From contig NW_024465886.1 in NCBI RefSeq assembly GCF_017591425.1, positions 1,024,501-1,088,500 on the forward strand: a stretch of DNA of 64,000 nucleotides, in the 5' to 3' direction. A program made the position numbers and the translations under genes. Of this stretch, positions 1 to 12,868 are shown piece after piece. How positions within the stretch are numbered: the stretch's first letter is position 1; each line of letters begins with the position of its first letter. The DNA comes from Ochotona curzoniae (lineage: Eukaryota > Chordata > Mammalia > Lagomorpha > Ochotonidae). The notes beneath the pieces were generated by a model, which did no database searches, was not told the origin of the DNA, and saw only the letters and a program-made list of their open reading frames with translations.

Positions 1-730
1 TGGATACAGAGTCAACCCTTACATGAACAGCAGAAAGGGAAAAAAATCAAATCTGTTGGCTTCAGGCGAGTGCGACTTACTGCATGTATTTGAAAGGGAC
101 AAGCCTCTGTGAACAAAGTATGACTGGATGTCATCTTAAATGATCTCGCGGTAAGGCTATGAGGACTTCCTAGACTCTCAGAATGATGAGAGTTCTGGTG
201 AATTCCTACAGAATGTCCCGTCCAGTGGGTTCATTGTCAGGGAGCTGCTCTGGAATGGCATAGTCCAGTACCATCACTGCCAGTCACAGGTGACTGTCGA
301 GTGCTTGAAACATAGCCAGCATGAAAGAGAGACTGGACATTTGTTTTATTTCATTTTAAAATCTCATTAAAATAGCTCCTGTTGCTAGTGGATACCACAT
401 GGACAGCTCAGTTCTGGGACACTCAACTGCTTTAGAAAGCCACATTTGTGGGAGCTGGGCCACACACTCTGCTGTCCACTGCTATCTCCTCAAAGGGCTC
501 AAACTGGGTCTGGTGTTTGGTGTGTGCCTGAAACCTGGGGGAAGGGACAAGCGCAGAGTGATCCTGTGGACTGCTCTGGACAGCCGAGCAAACAAAATGC
601 TGTCAGTGACTACATACACAGCAACCAGAGCGGCCGAAGCGCCTGACAGATCAGCGGGGACGATGGAAAGGAGCTCAGTTTATTACAGAGGAATCATGAA
701 TGTGAGTTAAAGGCAGCCAGCATGGATTCA

Positions 731-796
<66 letters not shown>
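731..796. repeat. Compound (TC)n(AC)n microsatellite
   Basis: A pure CT run passes directly into a pure CA run of about 15 units. It is a likely polymorphic marker in intron sequence. Confidence 0.97.
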
Positions 797-798
<2 letters not shown>

Positions 799-1883
799 TG
801 ATGTTGGTGAGAAAGTAAACTCAAAGCAAAGCCTGAGGTTGATAATATCCTGAAATGTAACTAGATGTGCAGCAAGAAGGTTACAGCCCAGTTCAGGAGA
901 TGCCTGGTGCGTGAGCCATCATCTTGTAGTAGATCCCCGCACAGCAACTCCAGGGCCCTGCGTGCAAGGACACATTTCCTCTTCCTTTCTTAGAAAAGAA
1001 ATGAAGTTTAAGGAGAAAAATACATTTGCCCTGACTTGATATTTCAAAAGACATACATAACACCCCTTCATGTGTACTTCATGTGGTACCCCACAAATAT
1101 GTGCAATATTAAATGTCAGCTAACTTTGGGGAAATCGGTTTTAAAGAGAAAAAAGAAGGAAGGAAAGGAGGGAGGGAAGACATGTCCAGGGTGGGGGGAG
1201 CGGAGAGGAAAGCCAGTGCTGGCTGTTGAGGGCAGGAAGGGCAGGCTGGGGAGCCCCCGCTGAGTGCCCCGCCAGCTCTGTGTCTCCATGCCAGCCGTGG
1301 TTGCCAGGCATCCTGCGACTACAGCCTTTCCAGAAGCACAATGTTCTGACCAAGCACAGAGAGGCAGATGGCGGATTCGCACTCCAAACACAGCACAGTA
1401 CACCCCTCTGAGTCACCTGGCAAGATTTTCACAGATCTGTATTAATAGGAACTAACAAATGGACTGATCTCCAGCCATGTTAACTATTAGCACATGATCC
1501 CAGCACAGCCTGCACACTGCCTTGCCTGCAGCCTCAGCAGCAAACAGGGTGCTCCACGTTGTCTTGCAAGGGGCATCCACTGGAGACTTTCCGCAGCCAC
1601 ACTTCAGCCTACATCTGCCCACTGATGCTTGACTAAATCGCTCAACTTCGGCATCCAACGGGCATCTAGAATACCAGGCCTAAGGTTTGAGATGAGTGTC
1701 CGCTTGGAGGAAGACCTCAGCAACTTCTGATCAGAACTTTGGGTCTTCGTCTTGGTTACACAGTCACTTCATGCAAGTGACATTCACTAATGGGTTAAGT
1801 AGAGCAAACTTCTTGACCTGAGCTATAGTTATAGGCGTTTTCATTTCACACTGCGTGTGTGAGTTTGATGGACTCTTCTACGG

Positions 1884-1913
1884 ATATATCTTCTATATCC
1901 ATAGAAGATATAT
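1884..1913. repeat. Perfect inverted repeat, 13-bp arms
   Basis: ATATATCTTCTAT at 1884-1896 is exactly reverse-complementary to ATAGAAGATATAT at 1901-1913, with a 4-base ATCC loop. An alternating AT tract follows. Confidence 0.9.
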
Positions 1914-2599
1914 ACGTATATATATCAAATTGACACAGAGAATAAGAATAAAGAAGAAAGACTTTGCTCAGAGGAAAGGTCGTATATGGTGGTTTGGCAG
2001 AGGGACACAGCAAGGCACAGTAGGGAGAGACAAGTGTGGTCAAAGTTCTCCCCGAGGTGACAGGGGAAGTGGGTCACAGATGACATCAGAGTGCTTCATG
2101 AAGATCATGACAAGGCATTTTGCAGAAGGTGGAATCATGTCAGAGCTAGCAGGTGTGACAAAGCTCGCCGGCGTAGACACAGGGGCTGCAGGAGTTGGAG
2201 CCATGAGCCATGCTCCTGAATGAGTGTTCACCAGGCTCCCAACTTGGCCAGAGCTTACACGGACTGTTGTTTCTGTCCGATTCCTTGTATGCACCCCCCG
2301 CTGGGCTACAGGCATTTGGGCTGTAGTCTGTTCAGTCTTTTCCACCATTATTTGGAGTGAGTGAAGTGGAGGATAAAAGAGAACATTGGTGTAAAGACCT
2401 TTCCATGTCAGGTTAAGGAATTTGGGTCTTTTCCTTGGGGAAAATCATAGTTCATGTTGAGAGAGCCCTTTTCCAACCAAGATCTCTAGTTTGTTTGAGC
2501 TGAAAGGCAGAATTGAGGCATGAGAAAAGTGTGGCTGGAAAATATACAGCCATGATGCTGATTTAAGATATTAAAGAAGGCCACGGAAAAACTTTGTCT

Positions 2600-2890
2600 G
2601 GAGTGGGCTCATGGCACGCAAGTTAAGACCGTGCATTGGACGTGTGCATTGCACATCAGATCTGGTTCAGGATTGCATGCACTCCTGCTCCCAGCTTCCT
2701 AACGTGCAGTCTGGGAAGGCAGAGAGAGCACTGGTTCTCTGCCACTCATGTGGGGGACCAGGTGAAGTTCCTGTCTTCAGCCTGCTCCAGCCCTGGCTAC
2801 TGAGAGCATCTGGAGAGTGAGACAGCAAATAGAAATCTCTCGCTCACTCGCTCTCCCCTCCCACCTTCCCTCTCTTTCCCTCTCTCCTTC
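2600..2890 (+). mobile_element. Old CSINE-family SINE
   Basis: The body shows the family landmarks: CTCCCAGCTTCCTAACGTG, CACTCATGTGGGGGACCAG, CCAGCCCTGGCTACTG, GGAGAGTGAG, then a CT-rich 3' part. It is well diverged from the young copies. Confidence 0.75.
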
Positions 2891-3100
2891 TTTTTTCCCT
2901 TTGGCTCTTCTCCCATTAGTGTGAAGTATGTGGACTTTTAATCTTTTCCCATCTCCCCCGACCCTCCTCTAGTGACTGAAGTCAGCATTCAAGAAAGAGA
3001 GTTGATGGGACAGGTAAGGAGGCAGTAGATGGCTCAGCCTGGGGGAGGTGGGCTTTGAACAGCCGCAGGGCAGCAGGAGGAAACCAAGTGTCTGCAGGGA

Positions 3101-3265
3101 GAGAGGCAGCCAGGGAGTAGCAAGTTTAAGGGAGAGAGAGAGGGAGAGAGAGACAGAGAGAGAGGGAGAGAGGGAGAGAGGCAGCCAGGGAGTAGCAAAT
3201 TTAAGGGAGAGAGAGAGGCAGAGGGAGAGAGACAGAGAGAGAGAGGGAGAGAGACAGACAGAGAG
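3101..3265. repeat. GA-rich tract with 75-bp tandem duplication
   Basis: GCAGCCAGGGAGTAGCAA starts at 3106 and again at 3181, each followed by TTTAAGGGAGAGAG and a purine-only run. This gives two tandem units of 75 bp within a GA microsatellite. Confidence 0.9.
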
Positions 3266-5139
3266 AGGAATGGTGGAACAAATGGCTCCGCCTATTCTGC
3301 AGTTCTGACAGAGGCCCGGATAGTTACTCAGCTAGTCTCTAAGCACCCTGCTATGCTGCCTGCAGTCACTTCTTGATGCTTGAGCCTCAATATCAGGATT
3401 GTCTGATGTTCTAACAGCCCTAGACTCTCCCAGTTCCCTCTGTAGACCCTGAGCTTCCCAATTGCAATTTCCCTAGGTCAGCCAGGTTCTCTTCCCCTAA
3501 GGAAGATTAACAGGTGCAAAAAACAAGAGAGGAAGAGAGGACACAGGCCACACATATAGCACAGACTCTCACGTTTTCCTTTTCTGTCATGAGTTTGCCC
3601 TTGACCGCACTGCAGTTACATCAAAAACCTGTTCCCCAGAACAGCCAGAAGCTGCCTGAGGATTCTCAAAGAGGCTTTCCTGTAACCACGGAACAATCTC
3701 CCATAATCAAGGTCCCTGAGCCAAGTTGGCCACCCCCACCTCGCTGGGGACATATGTGTCTACCTGCAAGCATTCTTAGTTGTATCAGCTAGTTCAGGGG
3801 GAGGGGACAGGTGCCACTAGCATCTAGAGACAGAGCCCAGGAATTCTACTCCACATCCTACCATGCATGCACAAGGCGACCTTTCCAAAGAATCACTCTA
3901 CCTGGAATGTCACTGGTGCCGGAAGTAGGAAAACTCAGCCTGCCAGAATCCAAAATCCCATTCTTTGTAGTTGCTTCTCAAAGAAAAATGACCCAAGTTA
4001 GTTGGTCGGGAAAGTCGAAAATCACAGATGTGGAAGGGTCCCACGCCCTCATAGACTACCACCAGGCACAGGGCACTCTAGGCCCCCATTTGCCAGTCCT
4101 CACAGAGTTTTACAAGGTCATTCTCCACTCCTCTCCAGCTGTGATCACACCAAAGCCCAAGGACATCACATGATTATAGTGTCCAAATGGCAGGCATCAA
4201 TAGGTCCTGTCACCTGTTCTGTGGCTAAAACTAACCCAACCCAGCAAGCACTGCTAGCAAGCATGAACAAGACCTGAAGGTCTCAACGATTATTCACAAG
4301 TTAGGAGTATTTGCTGATCCAGGTGGAGGTTTGTAAAGTTGGAAACCATCTTGGTCGCATCTGTGTCCACATGTATTAGAAACTCACCACCCTGCTTTGA
4401 CCAAAAAGGCATTCTCAATGATCTTAGATGTCCTGGAGGGACTGTCCTGTTCCCATGAGACCCTCACTGCTTGGATTAAGCATGGAGAGGTGCACTCCTT
4501 TTGACCAGTATTAGCTGCTGGCTGACCTAGCACCACTGGACCAAATTCCAAACTGTTTTTAGGTATTCATAAGAGCCATTGATGCTCTAAGAAGACCTGG
4601 GGGTCTAGCTTTAATAAAAAGCACAGTGCTTGAAGCAAAGAAATGGAGTCTGCTGTGAATCCTCTTTAATATTCTGAACGAGGACTTCAGAAGTAAAAAG
4701 GCCATTGTGAACTGGATGCATACAGTACTGTTACAGAAAGCACTTCCAAGTCATCGATGCCCCCTGAGGAACACACTACTCAGCTATGGAAAGGACTGTA
4801 GCCAGAGCATGTGGTTCTGCTGTACAGCAGGTAACCGACCCTGTGTAGTGGGGACACCTCCATCCGACAGGTCACGTTCTGAAAGACATCCTTTTCAGTT
4901 GTTTGAAGATTCTATCCCCTATCAGAACTCTATAGCCATGTGTTGGAAATGCCACCAGTCTTTGCAAAATGTACACAGCTCAAATTCTCTATTTACTATC
5001 AAGTGTGTTACAGACAGGTGGGTTTCTTCTGGCTTATCCGAGGAAATGAGATCAAAGAGCATGGCACCAGGCCAGGCACTCGGCACACTGCAGTCCATGA
5101 GTCCTGATGCACTGCTGATGTGTACAAAGAGTGAAGGTG

Positions 5140-5225
5140 AAACAGTTGGCTTCACGAGGGCACACGGCGAGATTTCAGAAGATGAATTAGAACCCAAATC
5201 CCTGTCATTCCAAAATCCACACTCC
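5140..5225 (-). mobile_element. MIR remnant
   Basis: The + strand reads as the complement of a MIR 3' half: a CACACGG-like box, then GAATTAGAACCCAAATCCCTGTC, like the MIR tract around GATTCGAACCCAGG. Short and diverged. Confidence 0.4.
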
Positions 5226-6365
5226 TGATTTCTACATGAAGAAAAAGGTGACTTCAGCTTCCCTACGCTTTATCTCAGTGACTGGATCAGTTGCGCATTT
5301 ATTAACGTAGGAGACGCTTAGTGAGAGTCTTACTCTGCTCTCCAGGGCAGTAAGCAAGCTCAGGGGACTTTGGCATGCCCTGCAGTGGGTGTTACAGTCT
5401 GCTGGAGAGCACAGCAGAAGGATACACAGTAATTAAATAAGTAAACAAGAGTGTCTGGGTTAACAATGAGTTCCATGTAGCAAACGAGCCCATGTAGAAG
5501 CAGAGAAGGAGGAGCTGGGGTACAATCATATAAGATGGTCAGCAAGAAAAACAAATTGTAGACAGAGAACACTGAAATGTAAATGATGAAAGCAGGGGTG
5601 TCAAGAGCTAAACCATATTGCAGTCTCTGGGAACAGCAAGGACAGAAACCATGCAGCTTGAATAGAAGCAGACAGGACACCAGTGTGACTGGAGTCTCAG
5701 CCTTAGAGCAGCTCACATTGGGATCACTTGTCATAGTAGACTCCTCGCTTCTAAGTATATGGTATAATCCTAAGTTAGGAAGTGAATTTAAGAATGGGGT
5801 CAACTAGAGTGCAACCTTTAGGAAATGGCACACCAACATAGTGTTGATTAGAATAATCTCCCAGAAGCCAATGGTTTCCAGAATCAGGAAGCAGCTGCCT
5901 TCACTGTTAGCATAACCCATGGCTTTGCATGCGTTCTGTGCCACAATGCCAGGGTTCCCGTGCCTTTGTGGTAGTAACACCCGGCATGCTCTGAGAAGCA
6001 CCCATCATGGACAGATCAGACACTCCAGCATCAAATGGACAGGACCCCATCTACAATGAGACTCAGCTGTCTGCAGAATGGAAGTCATGGAAACTGTGAA
6101 CAGCTCACAAACACAACACATCCAACATATGCTGATACAGGTCAGGAAATTACAAATTAGAAAGAGGCAACTAATAAATGTGGCCTAAGATGCCATCGAC
6201 ACAGCACTGGATATAACCTAGCTAGGGAAAAGCTCGCAGAACAAGGTGCTTTGGAAGGAGTTAGTTCAATGAGTTCCTATTTACAGCGAACCTGGTGTCA
6301 GGGTATAACTTAGTCGAGAACAGTCCGCATTGACAGCGAAAGTCCAGGATAGAATCCGGAATCAA

Positions 6366-6560
6366 CACCCTCCATTTGGTTCTGTCACCTTCACTAACTG
6401 TGTGGTCTACGGCCATACCACCCTGAACGCACCCGATCTTGTCTGATCTCAGAAGCTAAGCAGGGTCGGGCCTGGTTAGTACTTGGATGGGAGACTAACT
6501 GTGACCTTGCATGAGTCACTGGCAACTCTGTTCTTCACATTCCTAGCAGATCAAGACCAT
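6366..6560 (+). mobile_element. MIR SINE split by the 5S insertion
   Basis: With the 5S segment and one copy of the duplication removed, the flanks join to a MIR-like core (GGTTCTGTCACC, then CTGTGACCTTGCATGAGTCA), the tract MIRs show around their GTGACCTTGGGCAAGTCA region. It is old and diverged; the outer limits are approximate. Confidence 0.5.
6405..6495 (+). pseudogene. 5S rRNA retropseudogene, 3'-truncated
   Basis: The segment starts exactly at the 5' end of vertebrate 5S rRNA (GTCTACGGCCATACCACC) and follows it collinearly to GGATGGGAGAC. About the last 28 of roughly 120 nucleotides are missing. The differences I see from the canonical gene are three CpG-decay transitions. The box A and intermediate-element region is retained; box C is cut. 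It is flanked by a 10-bp direct repeat (ACTAACTGTG at 6393-6402 and 6494-6503) and has no poly-A. That pattern fits a tailless retropseudogene inserted in a MIR. It is not a functional rRNA gene. Confidence 0.9.
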
Positions 6561-9384
6561 TACGGATATGCCTCCTTCACTGGAACCCTGCAAAGAAAAC
6601 AGGACAGTCCAACAAATTGAGATGTTTGTAACCCATTATTGCTTTTGATAAAATTCAAATCTGCATTGATGTCAGGGCATGATGTATTCCAAGGAAAGTA
6701 TCAATGAGTAACAGCACTGGTGTCATGCAGATGTGCCAAACTAATGGTACCAAAGACAAAAGTTTGACAAAGAATGTCACAAAAGCTATAATCTCAAGAG
6801 CTGCCCAGCGATGAAGAGTTACTGGTAGTAAATGTGAAAAGGTGTGTTGGAGGGAACCTGTTTGGTTGAGTTATATAAAGGTATAATTCGCCAAGTGGTT
6901 ATTTCTTCCAGTCCCCTCCAGCTAGGAAGCACACCCCAGATGGACGCAGGTGCCTCAACTCATCCAAACAGACAGTTGCCTTCTAGCTCCTCTGCGCTAC
7001 AGGACCCTTGAACAACCAAGCCCATTGGAACCACGGAGTCAAACCAAGCAGTGTGGCATCACACTCCTTATTCTCTTCAAGGCAAAACAGCATCACAGGA
7101 TTAGCTGCTGCCCATCATGAGAGTATCAGGATTATATTCCTCCCATTGTGTCTGCCTCCCAGACAACCTGAGAGTTGTTCTGGGCAGCTAACCCAATTAC
7201 TCATCCGTTCCTGGATTCAGAAAATGATTGGAATCAACTGTGCTGCAGATTCTATATGATGAGCCCCTGCCTCCTGGGGTGTACATGACCCAGTGGAAGC
7301 ATCAGACATCAAATCCAGAATCACACAGATGGTCACAAGGTCTAGTAAGGATTATACCAAGAAACAGAGTGCTGTAAGATCAAAAAGACGTGAGACTAAG
7401 GTGTGAGAGGCTGTGCCAGGGCCCTGAGGTAGGACAGGGCACAACTCCTGTGAGTAACTGCGAGGACAGCAGAATAACGTTTCAGAGGCAGATGGTGGCT
7501 AGGCTGTGCAGGTGCTTTTATACCATGGACTGATTTAAATTTCTCCCAGATGCAATAGCAAACCCATGAAAAATGCATGCATGAATAAAATTGGTGGTGG
7601 TAGTGATAGTTTATGTGTCCCTGTGAGCATAGCTTGAGTTAGGGGATCTGATCCGCATTTCAGCCTCAGTTCAAGGGCTTCCAGACCAAGGTCTCAAAAA
7701 GTACGAGATCCTGCCTGTTAGATGCAGTTTTGCCCTAATGTGCTGGTTCCATGGACCTGATCCCAGATCCTAGCTAGGAAATGAGGTGACTAGACTTCCA
7801 TTAAACCCGTGGGTGGAACAGCAGTTCTCATCCGTAGGAAATTTTATCCTGGAAATTCAAGATGTATTTTTCCTTGTCCTCCCAATCAGTAAACATCACT
7901 GGCATTTAGTGGACGGGGCGCAGGTTAACTGTGTGTCCCGCAAGGGTAGGAACTGCCACAATGAAATACTGTTCTCTGCCCAAGTAACTCTCCACTGTCT
8001 GAGCAGATATTTAAACAGGTAAGAAAAAAAAAAAAACCTGGTTACAATTACTTAAACCTAAATCCATTTACATGTAAATATCCATATTTTGCATGTTTTC
8101 AATACACCATGAATGTTTTCAGGAATGAAAATCTATGTAGATGGTATTTTGTTCTTTACGAAGTTTCCCAAGGGTTTTCATTCTGAAAAATTAGCTCACC
8201 AATGACAAATCTTCTCATTATATTTAACCCATCCAAAATCCTTCATATAAGGTGTAGGCATCTGACCAGTGTATAAAAATCTTCTAGAATAAATGCCCCC
8301 ACGCATTTATATATTGAAACATTTATTTGTTGTTTTAAATCATGTTTCATTTCTTTTCCCTTTACAGTAACAACAAGACGTAGTGATTAGCATACAGGTA
8401 AATTACTCCATCTATAAATTTTATTTCAGAAAAGTAAAGGAGACAGTGAAATGTTTATTATAAAAAGAGCTATTAGATCGGATACACCGAGAACAAGTGC
8501 TTTCAAATGCAACAGTTTTAGAAATCTAGCTATTTACTCTCATTGGATGGTCTCCTGGTAACATTAACATGTAAGAATTTTATATAGAAATCATATTTTG
8601 TAAAATGATAGAAAGAGCTATCAAGATCAACATAACCATCAGGAAGTTGCCTTATTTACCCCCAGTAGAATAGGATGAGAAAGTAATTTCACCTTTGCGA
8701 TCATCTTGTCCCCAAATCCATAATTCTATTCTCATCATTACCATCAGAAGAAAGAAACTGAAAATGAGTAACATCTTACAAAATGCATCGCTAGTACTCC
8801 TCCAAATTGTCAAGGTTGAGAAAAGCAAGTGAGATGGAAAAGAGGTGATGATAAAATGTGAGGTTGCATCCTGGAGAGGATCATGGAAGAGGAATCGTGG
8901 TGGAAAACTCAGCTGGTACTGAGACTGAAGTTTAGTTAATAGCAATGCCTGAATGATAGTTTTCAAATGTAAATCTTAGTTATGGCAAAGGTATAATTGT
9001 AATACATGATTTCCCCTTTCATAGAGCCTCATGGAATTTCTCTAGAGAGATGAACTGGCCATTGCATGAACAGACACGATGAAATCAGGGAAAATAAAAT
9101 GTTGTACTATCCCTGACGCACACTAGCATCAGAATACCCAGAAAACAGAAGCAGCTGCAGTGAGCATAAAGATCGTGTGCTTTGTGAATGTGGGGAGAAC
9201 TGAGTAGGGAACTGAGACCTAAGGAGCAGAGAGACGCTGAAGGCAACAAAAGAAGTCTCATTGACAAATGCAAAAATAGGGGTTAATAAGCAGGCTGTTC
9301 TTGGGACAAGTTTGTGCTGGGCAGTAATGATATGTAAGGGTAATAGGAATAAGTATTTAAACGGCCTGGTATATACATTAAACC

Positions 9385-9520
9385 TATTCTGCATGTTTTA
9401 TAAATGCTAACTCAGTAGTCCTGTGTGGGAGGATTGGATTTTTGCCTGCAGTTTTACCAGGTAAGGAGACTGAGGAACAGAGAACGTCACCTCTGTGTTA
9501 GGTTGAACTGTATGAAATGG
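9385..9520 (-). mobile_element. MIR-like remnant
   Basis: TTATAAATGCTAACTCAG and TTTTACCAGGTAAGGAGACTG match the complement of MIR landmarks (the ATTTTACAGATGAGGAAACTGAG region). Old; limits approximate. Confidence 0.4.
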
Positions 9521-9684
9521 CCATTTCTGTAGGTAAGAATGGTATAACCTCAGGAAGTTCATACGACTCCTGTTTGACTCAGATGAAAGTTCCTGTGATG
9601 TAGAGCCAGATATTGAACTCAGCAGCTGGCTTGGCCACCTGGATCACGAGCCTCCAGAAGTGGTTAGCCTTGGCTGCATGTCCA

Positions 9685-9815
9685 GGTGTGCCAGGCACTG
9701 TGCCAAAGCTCTGTATCACCCTCTTAGCACACCCCACCATGACCATGCTCATCACGCAGCTGATGGCCAGGGGCCTCACAGCCAACCAGCAGCTGACCAG
9801 CTCCAGAGCTGGGAT
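9685..9815 (-). mobile_element. MIR-like remnant
   Basis: GTGCCAGGCACTGTGCCAAAG followed by AGAGCTGGGATCTCATG has the order expected for a minus-strand MIR. The open frames crossing it are therefore not credible genes. Confidence 0.45.
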
Positions 9816-10027
9816 CTCATGTGTGTTCCTGTATGTGGCAGAATTTGGCTAAGACAACCCTTGACTTTGAAGAAAATGGGCATTTCCTATTCGAGCTCTG
9901 AGTGATGGATAAAGGCTTTCCATTGGGTGGGATACTTATGAGTTAGGTGTATTTTTCTGGCCAACTCAGAATGATTCCTTATTAAATTAGAGTACAAAAT
10001 CTATTTTATGGTATCTTCAAAATCAAA

Positions 10028-10346
10028 CGAGGTGTTGATGCCATGGCATAGTCAGCTAGACCTCCGCCCAAAGCACCAGCATCCCATATGGGTACTGGTT
10101 CATGTATGGCTGCTCTGAGTCAGTTCCCTGCTTATAGCCTCAGAAAGCAATGTAGAACGGCTCAAGTCCTTGGGCCCCTGAGCCCACCTGGGGGACCCAG
10201 AAGAAGGTCCAGGCTCCTGGTTCCAGAGCAGCTCATTGCAGTCATATAGGGAGTGAGCCAGGTCAGCCACTCCCCCTCCCTCTTCCTTTCTTACTGTCTT
10301 TCTCTCTCTTCCCTACATAACTCTGCTTTACAAATAAAAATAAATG
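10028..10346 (+). mobile_element. CSINE-family SINE
   Basis: Head GATGCCATGGCATAGTCAGC, then CAGCATCCCATATGGGTAC, GCTCAAGTCCTTGGGCCCCTG, GGAGTGAGCC, CT-rich run and AAATAAAAATAAATGAATG tail. Complete but diverged. Confidence 0.85.
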
Positions 10347-12001
10347 AATGCAAAGGTGAAACACAGAAATATAAAACAAAAGAGTAAAAATGGGGAAAAA
10401 AGAGAGAATTTGAAATTTGGAAAACAGGGTATAGAAGGTAATTAGTATTCCCATCTTGCAACTACTTAGAATTAAGCATTTTATTTACAATTGAGTAGCT
10501 TCTCTCTACCAAAATATGATTCGGTGGTCACTCGATGCACGTTTAGCACTTAAATCTACTTTCTGTAGTAGTCAGAGGGTCATGCCATAAAATCAATCTA
10601 CTTAACTTACATACAGATTCTCTGCAATAAAGAGGAAAAAAGTAACTGTTACTTTTGAGCAAATCTTCTCCTAAAATATCACTGAAAGCCAACTGCCAGA
10701 TGAATCTGAATTAGCAGAAAGAAATCTGAATTACAGAATTTTTAAAAATATAACTCTACCATTTTTGCATGTATTTAATATATTAGTTTAGCTATCTATT
10801 ACCTAGCAAGAACATCCTACACAAATATCTAAAGTAACTCCACTCCTTAGCACAGGGATACAGCCAAAGATGGAAACAGCCTTAAATGCGTCTCTTTAGA
10901 TCTCAATACATGGCAAGTTAATTATCTTGAACTGTTTTGGGGTCAATATTCTGATTCAGTCCAATGGAAATACAACTGAATCTGGAGAAAGAATTAAACA
11001 AAGCAAAGCGTCAATCAATGAAATGAAAAGAGTCCCGCAATGAAGATGCTGTTGGCTGTTCTGCCTGCTTAGCCTGGTCTGCCATTGCTATTGGTGTCGT
11101 ATGGATCCTGAGGCCCATAAACACAACTGTGAACGTCTTTACTGGGCTCAGATGCTAACGCACAGACTTCTGCCAGCTGACAAACCAACATTCCCTGTGT
11201 GCGATATTCCTCAACTCCGCAGTGCTGATTTCTGTTATAACCTGGGACCAGTTGAACAGCACATCTCCATGGCAACCATTTATATAACCAGTTTGTTCAA
11301 TCACTTAGTAACACGAAATAGCAGACTATTCCTCATGACACACAAAAACAAAATTCTATTTGTTCACTGCCTACATCAGCGTTGACTTCTTCTTAACAGA
11401 GGCCCTATTGCAAACCCAACTCGACTGTGTTAAGGACGCACAAGTCAAACAGGACTTCTTTGAGTCTTTGATCCTGTGGGATGAATCACCTGTCCAAACA
11501 ACCTTTCTAGCTGAAATTGTTTGTGTCTCTCTGGAACACATCAGTTTGCTCACTTTAAAGAGTATTAATGAACAGTAAGTATTACCTGCATAGGTATAGC
11601 CCAGAAATACTCACTTTGGCCAAAATTGCAGCAATGAAGCATATTTTTCCTCATATTGTTTATGAGTTGAAATCATAGAGCATGAAAAAATACTACTTGG
11701 AAGACTAAGTGCTTAGTAAGCCTTTGCAGAAATTTTTAAAAAGTAAAAAACGGCAGAAATTCTAAGGTGTTCCCTGCTAGATTTATAGTATTTTATCTTA
11801 ACAACCAACCTGTTGACCTGCAGCATCTTTATTAACGTTACTATATGATTATGCTTTTGTGATGGTCAAATAAGATAATAAATGTAAAAGCCCCTGTCAC
11901 ATGGTGGTTATAACACAAAAGTTTTGCTAGATAGTTATAAGCCTTGAGTTTAAAATTTGTTCATCAAAAGTCGTATCAGTTCGGCTCTTTGAAAAGTTAT
12001 A

Positions 12002-12262
12002 GGAGCCAATATTTTAGCAGAGTGGGTAAAGCTACCACCTGCAACAACCAACGCCCCATGTTGGTGCCAGTTCAAGTCCTAGACACTGTACTTCTGAACC
12101 AGCTCCAGCTAATGGCCTGGTCAAAGCAGCAGGCGATTCATGTGCTTGGGGGCCTGCTTCCCACTTGGGAGACCCAGGTAAAGCTCCAGGCTGCTGGCTT
12201 TGGCCTAGTCCAGCTTTGGTCATTGTAGTTATGTGGGGAATGAACCAGCAGAGGAAACTAAA
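12002..12262 (+). mobile_element. CSINE-family SINE, tail lost
   Basis: GAGCCAATATTTTAGCAGAG head, TTGGTGCCAGTTCAAGTCC, TGTGCTTGGGGGCCTGC, GGGGAATGAACCAGCAGAGG. It abuts an oppositely oriented SINE fragment. Confidence 0.75.
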
Positions 12263-12264
12263 GA

Positions 12265-12365
12265 TTTGGACCATGTTCTGTTGCTTTTCCAGGCACGCTA
12301 GCAGGGAGCTAGATCAAAAGTGGAGAGCTGGGATTCAAACAGGAACAGCTATGTAGCCTGGGGGT
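12265..12365 (-). mobile_element. CSINE fragment, minus strand
   Basis: CAGGCACGCTAGCAGGGAGC, then AAGTGGAGAGCTGGGATTCA, is the complement of the SINE middle and head. It faces the preceding + strand copy. Confidence 0.6.
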
Positions 12366-12565
12366 TACTTCTTAATATTGTATTAGCCAACTTAGTCAAG
12401 CTAGACTTGATCTCATAGCTTTCATTAAATTCTCCATTCTCTCCCTCTCTCTCTCTTCTTTCTCTCTGGTGTATATGTTTATTTTGTGTGTGTTTGTATA
12501 TATTTTTGTGCTCACTTGGAATGCAGCATAAATTTTGAACATTAGCCATTCCCTTTTACTACACA

Positions 12566-12868
12566 GTTGCACCAGGACCTTGAATGAAGATCTCCACATC
12601 TCACATTGGAGGGTCTGAGTTCAATTCCTGGCTCTGTTTCTGATCCCAGCTTCCGACATGCGCTGGCCCTGGGAGACTGCGGTGTTGGGACAAGATGTTC
12701 CTCACACCCACAGGGTCCACCTGGATTGTCGTGCTCACTTCTGGCTCCAGGCTTTGGTCCTGACACAGTCCCAACTCTTGTTGGCTTTTGGGAAGTGGAA
12801 CAGATGATAGCAGTATGCTCTCTATCTCTCCCTCTCTTTCTCTTGCCCAAATAAATGGCTTTTAAAAA
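12566..12868 (+). mobile_element. Old CSINE-family SINE
   Basis: CTGAGTTCAATTCCTGGCTC, CCAGCTTCCGACATGC, ACACCCACAGGGTCCACCTG, CTATCTCTCCCTCTC and AAATAAATGGCTTTTAAAA keep the family order. The minus-strand frame at 12542-13129 runs through it. Confidence 0.7.

Noticed and set aside
4707..5228. 173-codon + strand frame
   Set aside because: Intron sequence with a MIR remnant at its end; no family resemblance and biased neither in composition nor codon use.
6405..6495. Functional 5S rRNA gene
   Set aside because: About a quarter of the gene is missing, box C is cut, no T-run terminator follows at the right place, and it carries decay mutations.
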